6,481 bases of DNA, from the NCBI GenBank assembly GCA_045580005.1, contig JAZNMZ010000073.1, positions 1-6,481 of the forward strand, read 5' to 3'. Numbering within the stretch: position 1 is the first letter of the stretch; each line of letters starts with the position of its first letter. Of the stretch, positions 1-6,283 are shown one piece after another. The notes below the pieces were generated by a model that searched no databases, was not told where the DNA came from, and saw nothing but the letters and a program-made list of their open reading frames with translations. Source of the stretch: UMGS1052 sp045580005 (lineage in GTDB: Bacteria > Bacillota > Clostridia > Oscillospirales > CAG-382). The position numbers and the translations under genes are program-made.

Positions 1-36
1 AGACGAATGGTTAGTATGAGAAGAGATATGTTATGA
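1..36 (+). CDS. C-terminal end of an upstream gene (partial)
   Basis: Frame 1 is open from the first base and ends at TGA (34-36), giving the tail RRMVSMRRDML. The other two + frames close earlier (TAG at 12-14, TGA at 17-19). The stop overlaps the ATG of the next gene as ATGA (33-36), the same arrangement seen at the next junction (1559-1562). This suggests a translationally coupled upstream member of the glycan operon. Eleven residues are too few to identify a family, and the reading rests mainly on the overlap. Confidence 0.5.
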   Translation, partial: RRMVSMRRDML

Positions 37-1562
37 AATTTCGCAATGTGGCATTACGAGCGACGCTTGTCGCGCTTGTTACAATAGGATTTATTGCGCT
101 TTTTTCTGCAGCATGGTATGCAAGCGTGTACGGAAAAGTAGGTTTCGGCGCAATCCTGTTTTCCTTTTTTTCATCGGCGAGCGGTATTGAGGGCGGTCTT
201 GTACTGAGCTGGTGTGTAGGCGGTCTTTTGCCTACGGTGCTTTGCTCTGTTGCAGCCTGTTGCTTTTTGTTTTACCGCGGAAAAAACGGTGAGGGAGAGA
301 GAAAGACTTACAGAAAATATAAGTTTTACCCTTTGAGTCAACGCACATCGACAGTTGTTGCTGTGATTCTCTGTGTTGCTTTGCTGTGGGGCGCGCTTGC
401 AACGGTTGATTTTTTTGATTATTTTGGAAGCGTGCTGCTCGACACAACTATCTATGAGGACAAGTATGTTAGAGCACATACAGATATGGTGCAGTTCCCG
501 GAGGAAAAACGCAATCTTATTTACATTTTTCTCGAGTCTATGGAAAGCTCGTATCTTTCGCACGAGCTTGGCGGGGGACTGAGCGAGAATCTTATCCCCG
601 AGCTTTATGCGCTGGCATCTGAAAATATCAATTTCTCACACAACGATACAGTTGGCGGCTGGCCTAATATAATCAATACAAATTGGACTTCAGCCTCGCT
701 TCTTTCGCAGACAGCAGGTGTGCCTCTTGCAGTAAATTCCGACGGTATTGACGAAAACGGAGATTATAATTATTATATCCCCAACGAGGTTACCCTCAAC
801 GATATTCTGCACAACGCAGGCTATTATCAGAGTATTATGTTCGGTTCAGACGGCACCTTCGGCGGCCGCGAGCAGTATTTTACACAGCACAGTATAGACA
901 AGGTGTATGATTACTACACCGCCCAGGAAGACGGGCTTATTCCCGAGGGTTACCATGTGTGGTGGGGCTTTGAGGACGAGTATCTTTTTGAGTATGCAAA
1001 GTCTGAGCTTCTAAAGATTTCAGACAGCGGCGAGCCTTTTGCGTTTATGATGCTCACGGCAGACACCCATCATATCAACGGATATTTCTGCGACAGGTGC
1101 GAGGACATTCATGAGGAGCAGTATGCAAATGTTGTTTCGTGCGCAAGCAGACAGGTGTATGAATTCGTGCAGTGGATTAAGCAACAGGACTTTTATGACA
1201 ATACAACGGTTGTCATCTGCGGCGACCATCTCACAATGAGCAACGAATATATCAGCGAGAATATGTCAGAAAACTATGAGCGCCATGTGTATAACTGCAT
1301 CATCAATTCTGCTGTGACAACACCCAACACTAAGTACAGATATTTTTCTCCTATGGATATGTATCCCACAGTTCTGGCCTCGCTTGGCTGCACGATTGAC
1401 GGAGACAGGCTTGCGCTCGGAACAAATCTGTTTTCCGACAGGCAGACTCTAGCCGAGGAATACGGTGTTGAAAATCTCAACGAGGAACTTGCAAAGAACT
1501 CTGACTTTTATGTTCAGAATTTCGCAAGCAATGTAAAAGACAAAAAAGGAGGTAAAAGATGA
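33..1562 (+). CDS. MdoB/OpgB-like phosphoglycerol transferase (LTA synthase / alkaline phosphatase superfamily)
   Basis: Membrane-anchored enzyme of 509 residues, predicted to transfer glycerol phosphate from a lipid donor (phosphatidylglycerol in the family) to a glycan outside the membrane. Hydrophobic segments lie at about 8-33, 36-49, 54-81 and 106-125, followed by an extracytoplasmic catalytic domain from about 160. Visible active-site elements are NLIYIFLESMES with metal ligand E168, the nucleophile region NWTSAS with T219, DTHH at 344-347, and GDH with D398 and H399. The layout DTHHxxG, then DRC (C353 and C356 nearby), then GDHLxMSN resembles E. coli OpgB more than S. aureus LtaS, judged from memory of the families. 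Upstream in-frame TAG at 12-14 and GAGAAGAG at 18-25 support this start. It overlaps glf by 4 bases. A true LTA synthase cannot be excluded, but the neighbours favour glycan decoration. Confidence 0.85.
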   Translation: MKFRNVALRATLVALVTIGFIALFSAAWYASVYGKVGFGAILFSFFSSASGIEGGLVLSWCVGGLLPTVLCSVAACCFLFYRGKNGEGERKTYRKYKFYPLSQRTSTVVAVILCVALLWGALATVDFFDYFGSVLLDTTIYEDKYVRAHTDMVQFPEEKRNLIYIFLESMESSYLSHELGGGLSENLIPELYALASENINFSHNDTVGGWPNIINTNWTSASLLSQTAGVPLAVNSDGIDENGDYNYYIPNEVTLNDILHNAGYYQSIMFGSDGTFGGREQYFTQHSIDKVYDYYTAQEDGLIPEGYHVWWGFEDEYLFEYAKSELLKISDSGEPFAFMMLTADTHHINGYFCDRCEDIHEEQYANVVSCASRQVYEFVQWIKQQDFYDNTTVVICGDHLTMSNEYISENMSENYERHVYNCIINSAVTTPNTKYRYFSPMDMYPTVLASLGCTIDGDRLALGTNLFSDRQTLAEEYGVENLNEELAKNSDFYVQNFASNVKDKKGGKR

Positions 1563-2677
1563 GCAGAGATAGAAAAGTTGATTATCTTATAGTGGGCGCA
1601 GGTCTTTTCGGTGCTGTTTTTGCCGATATGGCAAAGAAAGCGGGAAAGAGCTGTATTGTCGTTGACAAGCGCTCTCATATAGGCGGTAATGTATATACAG
1701 AAAATGTCGAGGGTATTGAGGTGCACACCTACGGTGCGCATATTTTCCATACAAATAACCGCAGCACATGGGAATATGTGACAAGCTTCGGTGAGTTCAA
1801 TCGCTTTACCAACAGTCCCATTGCAAACTATAAGGACGAAATATACAATCTCCCTTTTAATATGAATACATTCAACCGCATGTGGGGAGTTATCACTCCC
1901 GAGCAGGCTCGCGAGAAGATAAAGGAGCAGGTGGCCGAGGCAGGTATCACACAGCCTCGAAACCTCGAGGAGCAGGCAATTTCTCTTGTCGGTACCGAGA
2001 TATATCAAAAGCTTATCAAAGGCTATACCGAAAAGCAGTGGGGCAGACCTTGTCAGGAGCTTCCGTCTTTTATCATAAAAAGACTCCCTCTGCGCTTTAC
2101 ATATGACAACAACTATTTTAATGCTCTGTATCAGGGAATACCCGTTGAAGGTTATACAAAGCTCGTAGAGCGTATGCTTGACGGAGCAAGCCTCATGCTT
2201 GGGGTAGACTTCCTTGAGCGCAGAGAAGAGCTTATGGCGCTTGCGGATAAGGTTGTCTATACAGGACCGATCGACGCATACTTTGATATGAAGCTCGGAG
2301 CACTTGAGTACCGCTCTATAAGATTTGAGACAGAAATACTTGATCAGCCGAACTTCCAGGGCAACGCTGTTGTAAACTATACAGACAGTGAAACGCCGTA
2401 TACAAGAATAATTGAGCACAAGTTCTTTGCCCAGGGCGAGAACGATACTCCAAAGACGGTTATCAGCCGCGAGTATTCGGCAGAGTGGAACGAGAGCTCA
2501 GAGCCTTTTTATCCTATCAACGACGATAAGAATACCGAGCTTTACAACCGCTACCGCGAGCTTGCCAATAAGGAAGAAAATGTGATTTTCGGCGGCAGAC
2601 TTGCTAGCTACAAGTATTACGATATGGATAAGGTAATCGAAGCGGCGCTTGAATGTGCAGCACAGGAACTGAAATAA
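1559..2677 (+). CDS. glf: UDP-galactopyranose mutase
   Basis: Cytoplasmic flavoenzyme that interconverts UDP-galactopyranose and UDP-galactofuranose, supplying the Galf donor for surface glycans. The 372 residues match the usual bacterial length (about 365-390). An N-terminal FAD-binding Rossmann motif, VGAGLFGAV, lies at 12-20. The family signatures EVHTYGAHIFHTN (54-66) and EKQWG (158-162, with the substrate-stacking Trp at W161) are present, as are KRLPLRF with R175, YTRIIEHK with R283 (equivalent to the arginine pair that binds the diphosphate), and the C-terminal FAD-contacting stretch GGRLASYKYYDMD (345-357). The start is well fixed: AGGAGG at 1547-1552, six bases before an ATG that overlaps the preceding stop as ATGA. 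All key residues are present and there is no sign of decay. The next gene starts 13 bases after the stop. Confidence 0.97.
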   Translation: MSRDRKVDYLIVGAGLFGAVFADMAKKAGKSCIVVDKRSHIGGNVYTENVEGIEVHTYGAHIFHTNNRSTWEYVTSFGEFNRFTNSPIANYKDEIYNLPFNMNTFNRMWGVITPEQAREKIKEQVAEAGITQPRNLEEQAISLVGTEIYQKLIKGYTEKQWGRPCQELPSFIIKRLPLRFTYDNNYFNALYQGIPVEGYTKLVERMLDGASLMLGVDFLERREELMALADKVVYTGPIDAYFDMKLGALEYRSIRFETEILDQPNFQGNAVVNYTDSETPYTRIIEHKFFAQGENDTPKTVISREYSAEWNESSEPFYPINDDKNTELYNRYRELANKEENVIFGGRLASYKYYDMDKVIEAALECAAQELK

Positions 2678-2690
2678 CAGAGGTGCAAAA

Positions 2691-3704
2691 ATGGAAAAAA
2701 TACTTACGGTCACAGTACCCTGCTACAATTCTGCAGAGTATATGCATAAATGCCTTGACACTCTTGTGCAGGGCGGTGAGAGAATGGATGTTATCATCAT
2801 AAACGACGGCTCGTCTGACGATACAGGCAAGATTGCCGACAGCTATGCTGAGAAATATCCCGACATAATAAGAGTTGTCTATCAGGAAAACGGAGGACAT
2901 GGTGAGGGTATCAACCAGGGTGTGCGCCACGCAAAAGGCAAGTACTTCAAGGTCGTGGATTCGGACGACTGGGTAAATGTCGAGGCGCTCGGCAAGGTGC
3001 TTGATTTTCTCACACACAACGAGGTAGACCTGCTTATAGCAAACTATGTATACGAGTACACCGACGGCACAAAGCCGAGAGTTGTAAGATATAATAAGGT
3101 CTTTACACAGCAGGGTGTTATCACAGACTGGCAGAGCACTCGCAGATTTGCCATCAACGAGTATATCACACTGCATTCGGCAACATACAGAACGCAGATA
3201 CTCCATGACTGCGGAACAGATCTTCCCAAGCATACATTCTATGAGGATAATCTTTTTGTATATAAGCCGCTCCCGCTTGCAAAGAGAATAGCTTACCTTG
3301 ATGTCGATTTTTACCGCTATCTTATCGGCAGAGAGGGGCAGAGCGTTAATAAGGAAGTTATGAAGAAGCGTTGCTCACATCAGGTGCTTGTAACAAAGGA
3401 AATTCTTGTTGCCCACGATCTTGATAAGATAAAAGAGCACAGTCCAAAGCTCGCAAGATATATGTACCACAAGGCTGTGCTTGTGGGCGCCATTGCAACA
3501 GTTTATACAAGAATGAATAAAACATCCGAGGCGGAAAAAATGAATCGCGATATGTGGGACTACATCATCGAGCGCAACCCCTCGCTTGGCAAAAGAGTGC
3601 GCTACCGCTCGACGGTGTTCTTTCTCAATCTTCCCGGCAAGCTTGGTAACAGCATCAGCTGCGGCCTTTATGAGCTGTCGCGAAAGGTGTTCAAATTCAA
3701 CTAA
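2691..3704 (+). CDS. Glycosyltransferase family 2 (GT-A fold)
   Basis: Inverting sugar transferase of 337 residues, expected at the cytoplasmic membrane face, adding a sugar from a nucleotide donor to a growing glycan. The GT2 hallmarks are in order: TVPCYNS (8-14), the nucleotide-binding NDGSSDDT (38-45), ENGGHGEGIN (66-75), the DxD-type VVDSDDW (88-94), and YEDN (184-187) with E185/D186 at the expected catalytic-base position, then GREGQSVN (213-220). After about residue 225 the protein is helical and basic with no clear transmembrane span. A short amphipathic tail (306-337) could touch the membrane. The ribosome binding site GAGGTG (2680-2685) is five bases before ATG. Being next to glf makes Galf a plausible donor, but GT2 sequence motifs do not reveal sugar specificity, so that is inference. 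Confidence 0.92.
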   Translation: MEKILTVTVPCYNSAEYMHKCLDTLVQGGERMDVIIINDGSSDDTGKIADSYAEKYPDIIRVVYQENGGHGEGINQGVRHAKGKYFKVVDSDDWVNVEALGKVLDFLTHNEVDLLIANYVYEYTDGTKPRVVRYNKVFTQQGVITDWQSTRRFAINEYITLHSATYRTQILHDCGTDLPKHTFYEDNLFVYKPLPLAKRIAYLDVDFYRYLIGREGQSVNKEVMKKRCSHQVLVTKEILVAHDLDKIKEHSPKLARYMYHKAVLVGAIATVYTRMNKTSEAEKMNRDMWDYIIERNPSLGKRVRYRSTVFFLNLPGKLGNSISCGLYELSRKVFKFN

Positions 3705-3718
3705 AGGGGGATACTGTT

Positions 3719-4828
3719 ATGAAGTTCAGCAAGCTTTTAATACTCTGTTTTCTCGTTCTTATTCTTACTTTTATCGTATCCTGCGGGGAAAAGACTGTTG
3801 ATATCAATATTGACAGCACACCTGACATCGATGTGTCGGGTGAGAACGCCGATATACCCAAGGATAATCTTACAGAGGAAGAGATAAGCGAGGATGCCGA
3901 AGGTGCTTTACAGGAAGACGGTATAATTACCGAGGAGTCTGAAGATGCGGAGAATATAAAGCTGGAAACTTTCACCGCATATTTTGGTGAGACTCCGACA
4001 TACGAGCAGTGGTGCGCGATAGGACTCTCGGATGTATCCTCTTTTTCCTACGATATCATTTGTGCATTAGTTACGGGAGATATCGACAGATTTACAGACC
4101 TGTGCGGAGTTTTGCCTGAGGTTTATGAAAGTTGGCGAGATGTGCAGTTCGGTTCCTACACTATCTCATGTGAGGAAATTGCGGCAGAGGATGATCCAGA
4201 GGCTACACTGTTCTTCCCTGTGCTTGAAATAGAGGTGCTTGAGAGCGACGATGCGTTTTTCACCCCCGGCACACACAGACTTGTGTTTGAGGAGGGGTAC
4301 GCAATAACCTTTACCCATTATGATGAATATAAGTGGTACACATTTTATGATGGTGACAGCATGTCCTCATGTGAAAAGTATATAAACCAACTCGGCTTTA
4401 ACAGAACCTTTTTGCCGGTACTTGCTGAAGACGACAGAATGGTATTTGTGTGTGACTTTATTGTAGCAAGACTCAATACATTGTCGGGCGATTTTTCACC
4501 TGTCAGCGCAGAGCAGATATACGAGTATGCTGAAAAATATCTTGATATCGAGCGTGAGCGTCTTGACCTTGACAGGTATCTTTTTGCAGAGAGTGGAGGA
4601 TATGTGCGCATAGGCAAAGGTGGCTCTACTCCGGTTAGCACATATATCTCTGAAGAAGAGCGCAACGGAGTTATTGTTGCAACAATTCAGTACTGGGCTG
4701 ACTATTCAAAGAGCGTTCGCTCACAAAAGGCTGAGGTCTATCTAGAACTTATCGACGGAGAATACCGCTATATAAAAACAGAGATTGTTGAGGATACAGG
4801 CTACGCTACAGAGTACTATTCATTATGA
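3719..4828 (+). CDS. Predicted lipoprotein of unknown function
   Basis: A 369-residue exported protein that I do not recognise. It begins with a basic N-terminus (MKFSK), a hydrophobic core (6-20), and a lipobox ending IVSC with C22 as the lipidated cysteine, so it should sit on the outer face of the membrane. Residues 26-80 are a low-complexity linker very rich in Asp and Glu, probably disordered. A folded part follows (about 84-369), rich in aromatic and acidic residues. It contains two blocks that look helical, YEQWCAIGLSDVSSFSYD (95-112) and AEQIYEYAEKYLDIERER (264-281), and a strand-like C-terminus. No catalytic motif is evident. AAGGGGG at 3704-3710 precedes ATG by eight bases. The start lies 14 bases after the glycosyltransferase stop, so it is probably co-transcribed. 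It could be an accessory factor of the glycan system or simply the last gene of the operon. Confidence 0.85.
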   Translation: MKFSKLLILCFLVLILTFIVSCGEKTVDINIDSTPDIDVSGENADIPKDNLTEEEISEDAEGALQEDGIITEESEDAENIKLETFTAYFGETPTYEQWCAIGLSDVSSFSYDIICALVTGDIDRFTDLCGVLPEVYESWRDVQFGSYTISCEEIAAEDDPEATLFFPVLEIEVLESDDAFFTPGTHRLVFEEGYAITFTHYDEYKWYTFYDGDSMSSCEKYINQLGFNRTFLPVLAEDDRMVFVCDFIVARLNTLSGDFSPVSAEQIYEYAEKYLDIERERLDLDRYLFAESGGYVRIGKGGSTPVSTYISEEERNGVIVATIQYWADYSKSVRSQKAEVYLELIDGEYRYIKTEIVEDTGYATEYYSL

Positions 4829-4926
4829 TAATAAGAACTCCCTTGAGTGGCTTTTTGAGTCGGCTTCGAGTCATCTTGCGAGAGGCTTGCGAGAGGGGCA
4901 GGTTAGAGCAAATAAGCGGAAATTAA
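4825..4926 (+). CDS. Possible tiny ORF coupled to the lipoprotein stop (doubtful)
   Basis: An ATG at 4825 overlaps the lipoprotein TGA as ATGA and opens 33 codons ending at TAA 4924-4926. The peptide begins MIIRTPLSGF and continues arginine- and leucine-rich, as a basic amphipathic helix could. There is no purine-rich ribosome binding site before it, and much of it is written over the 11-bp tandem repeat, so base repetition rather than selection may explain the open frame. Two other ATGA junctions in this operon are the only reason to list it. Confidence 0.15.
   Translation: MIIRTPLSGFLSRLRVILREACERGRLEQISGN
4842..4896. repeat. Five-unit degenerate tandem repeat, about 11 bp per unit
   Basis: The 55 bases read as five head-to-tail units starting with CTT and containing GAG: CTTGAGTGG, CTTTTTGAGTCGG, CTTCGAGTCAT, CTTGCGAGAGG and CTTGCGAGAGG. 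The last two (4875-4885 and 4886-4896) are identical. Unit lengths are 9, 13, 11, 11 and 11, summing to exactly five times 11. It begins 13 bases after the lipoprotein stop. Function is unknown. It may be a slippage-generated array or part of a small dispersed repeat. Confidence 0.75.
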
Positions 4927-4961
4927 GAGAAGTTAAAAAACGATAAAAACACCACAAAATC

Positions 4962-4995
4962 AAGGCTTTGAGGGACCAAAATCCTTCAAAGCCTT
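4962..4995. terminator. Hairpin, probable Rho-independent terminator of the glycan operon
   Basis: Left arm AAGGCTTTGAGGGA (4962-4975) and right arm TCCTTCAAAGCCTT (4982-4995) pair over 14 bp with one G-U wobble around a 6-base loop, CCAAAA. The + strand tail is only TTTACTG-like, so the U-tract is weak. On the - strand the hairpin is followed by GATTTTG. It is the strongest stem between the lipoprotein stop and the fic promoter, which fits an operon end. The poor T run keeps confidence moderate. Confidence 0.55.
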
Positions 4996-5023
4996 TACTG
5001 CGCTCTAAATTAGTGTATTGCCA

Positions 5024-5089
5024 CTTTTACCCTATTTTCTAACCATTTCTGCTAGAAAAATGTTAGAAGAGGTATATGAAGGGTAAAAG
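5024..5089. repeat. Large interrupted inverted repeat
   Basis: Outer arms CTTTTACCCT (5024-5033) and AGGGTAAAAG (5080-5089) are perfect 10-bp complements. Inside them, TTCTAAC (5037-5043) pairs with GTTAGAA (5062-5068), and TTTCT (5046-5050) pairs with AGAAA (5054-5058) around a 3-base loop. The bulge between the outer and middle stems is uneven (3 versus 11 bases). It could be an RNA structure, a recombination site, or widely spaced operator half-sites. No T-tract follows, so a terminator is unlikely. Confidence 0.6.
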
Positions 5090-5133
5090 AGTTTGACAGA
5101 ATAACTATACCTTAAAAACAAATAATAAATAAG

Positions 5134-5145
5134 GGTAAATTTACC
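5134..5145. promoter_or_regulatory. Perfect 12-bp palindrome upstream of the fic -35 (candidate operator)
   Basis: GGTAAATTTACC is a perfect palindrome ending seven bases before the TTGACA of the fic promoter. Its half-site GGTAAA also occurs at 5082-5087 and, inverted, at 5026-5031 in the large inverted repeat. Position and symmetry suit binding of a dimeric regulator. No binding protein can be named from sequence alone. Confidence 0.45.
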
Positions 5146-5152
5146 GAGTGTA

Positions 5153-5181
5153 TTGACAATTCCCTTAATATATGATAATAT
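5153..5181 (+). promoter_or_regulatory. Sigma-A-like promoter of fic
   Basis: A consensus -35 TTGACA (5153-5158) is followed by a -10 region containing GATAAT at 5174-5179 (15-bp spacer) or TAATAT at 5176-5181 (17-bp spacer). Transcription would begin near 5186-5189, leaving about 20 bases of leader with the ribosome binding site AAGGGAG (5193-5199). The hairpin upstream and the AT-rich setting support a separate transcription unit starting here. Confidence 0.7.
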
Positions 5182-5190
5182 TTAAGGGAA
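5160..5190. promoter_or_regulatory. Inverted repeat enclosing the fic -10 box (candidate repressor operator)
   Basis: TTCCCTTAA (5160-5168) and TTAAGGGAA (5182-5190) are perfect 9-bp complements flanking the -10 and reaching the likely start point. A protein bound here would block RNA polymerase. Further TAAGGG or GAAGGG sequences occur at 5078, 5130, 5192 and 5202, so the motif is repeated through the leader. Some of these overlap the Shine-Dalgarno sequence and may be only purine-rich ribosome binding sequence. Confidence 0.5.
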
Positions 5191-5208
5191 AGAAGGGAGA
5201 TTAAGGGT

Positions 5209-6255
5209 ATGAGATTATTTAATTATTCAATTATTAAAGAGCAGAAATGGGACTCTGAACTTCTCGGTCTTGTTGCTGCGATATATAAAGAAGCCGGAAA
5301 GCAAGACCTTTATCTTAAAAGACGCCCGGAAGAACTTGAAAAACTTGTGGAAATCGCAAAGGTCCAGAGCACGGAGTCTTCCAATGCAATTGAAGGTATC
5401 GTTACAACCAATACCCGTATTAAACAGCTTGTAGAAGAAAAGACCGCTCCCAGAAATCGTGATCAACAAGAAATTGCGGGATATAGAGATGCTCTTAATA
5501 TTATCCATGAGAATTTTGATGCAATTCCAATTTCAAAAAACTATATCTTGCAGCTTCATAAAATAATGTACAGCCATATGAATAATCCTATGGCAGGAAA
5601 AACAAAGAATGTTCAAAATTATATAAGTGCAACTTACCCTGACGGACGTTCAAAGGTTTTATTCACGCCGCTTGCTCCATTTGAAACCGAAGAAGCGCTT
5701 GATAAAATTTGCGAGGAATATAATAAAGTTATCGGCAATCTTGAACTTGAGCCTCTGATTGCAATTCCGACCTTTATTCATGACTTTCTTTGCATTCATC
5801 CTTTTAATGACGGAAACGGAAGAATGTCGAGACTGCTCACTACCTTGTTGCTTTACAGAAGCGGATTCTGTGTTGGAAAATACATTTCACTTGAGGCGAA
5901 AATCGCAGGTAGCAAAGATTTATACTATGATTCTCTCAACAAATCTCAGGACGGATGGCACGAAGGCTTGGAAGATGCAACACCATTTATAAAATATATC
6001 CTTGGCACAATCCTTTCTGCGTACAAAGACTTTGAAGACAGATTTTCTATTGTTGAAGAAAAGCTTCCGGCAATCGAAATGGTAAGAAAGGCGTCACTGG
6101 GTAAAGTCGGTCGTTTTACCAAGCAGGATATCAGAGAACTTTGCCCGTCACTCAGCGTAAGCTCTGTTGAAGGTGCTCTTCGCAGAATGGTAAGCGAGGG
6201 AGAATTAAAGCGTGAAGGAACAGGTAAGTCTACTTGCTATTATAGAATAAAATAA
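5209..6255 (+). CDS. fic: Class II Fic protein (predicted AMPylator) with C-terminal winged helix
   Basis: A 348-residue protein of the Fic family, whose typical activity is transfer of AMP from ATP to hydroxyl side chains of target proteins. The catalytic motif HPFNDGNGRMSR is complete at 197-208 (catalytic H197, metal-binding D201, phosphate-contacting R205 and R208). The inhibitory motif (S/T)xxxE(G/N) occurs N-terminally as SNAIEG (58-63). E62 is expected to pair with R208 and hold the enzyme in check, which defines class II. The flap that docks targets is near 148-160 (KVLFTPLAPFETE). Residues about 285-346 look like a winged helix: QDIRELCPSLSVSSVEGALR, then a wing KREGTGKSTCYYRI. This architecture and size resemble Shewanella SoFic. 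An in-frame stop at 5176 and AAGGGAG at 5193-5199 fix the start. The gene is more AT-rich than the glycan operon. The target is unknown, and no antitoxin gene is adjacent. Confidence 0.93.
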   Translation: MRLFNYSIIKEQKWDSELLGLVAAIYKEAGKQDLYLKRRPEELEKLVEIAKVQSTESSNAIEGIVTTNTRIKQLVEEKTAPRNRDQQEIAGYRDALNIIHENFDAIPISKNYILQLHKIMYSHMNNPMAGKTKNVQNYISATYPDGRSKVLFTPLAPFETEEALDKICEEYNKVIGNLELEPLIAIPTFIHDFLCIHPFNDGNGRMSRLLTTLLLYRSGFCVGKYISLEAKIAGSKDLYYDSLNKSQDGWHEGLEDATPFIKYILGTILSAYKDFEDRFSIVEEKLPAIEMVRKASLGKVGRFTKQDIRELCPSLSVSSVEGALRRMVSEGELKREGTGKSTCYYRIK

Positions 6256-6283
6256 GAAAGTTTTGAATAACGGAGGTGCAAAA

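Larger units (their letters stand above)
4829..5208. other. 380-base intergenic region between the glycan operon and fic
   Basis: No convincing gene was found on either strand. From left to right it holds a degenerate 11-bp tandem repeat, an A-rich stretch (about 4921-4960), a strong hairpin, a large interrupted inverted repeat, a perfect 12-bp palindrome, and the fic promoter with an inverted repeat around its -10. One + frame is open across 4830-4943, ending at TAA 4944-4946. It would encode an Arg/Lys-rich tail, but it has no ATG start or ribosome binding site and may be a gene remnant. The right half is very AT-rich (14 G or C in the 60 bases of 5101-5160). Confidence 0.7.

Noticed and set aside
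1514..2419. Long antisense open frame (301 codons) opposite glf
   Set aside because: It lies against a gene with complete UDP-galactopyranose mutase motifs. Its translation is Cys-rich and low in recognisable domains, as expected from the complement of a GAG/CTT-rich coding strand.
2604..3233. Antisense open frame (209 codons) opposite the GT2 gene
   Set aside because: The sense strand carries all GT2 motifs with good start signals. The antisense product has no motif and no convincing ribosome binding site.
4837..4856. ACTC/GAGT mini-hairpin followed by CTTTTT as the operon terminator
   Set aside because: The stem is only 4 bp and half AT, far weaker than the 14-bp hairpin at 4962-4995, and it overlaps the tandem repeat that creates it.
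5060..5086. Eight-codon ORF (MLEEVYEG) as a leader peptide
   Set aside because: It is too short, has no ribosome binding site, and lies upstream of the likely fic transcription start inside the inverted repeat.
5093..5098. Second TTGACA as a possible upstream -35
   Set aside because: No acceptable -10 lies 15-19 bases downstream (the sequence there is A-rich without TATAAT-like spacing), whereas the copy at 5153 has one.
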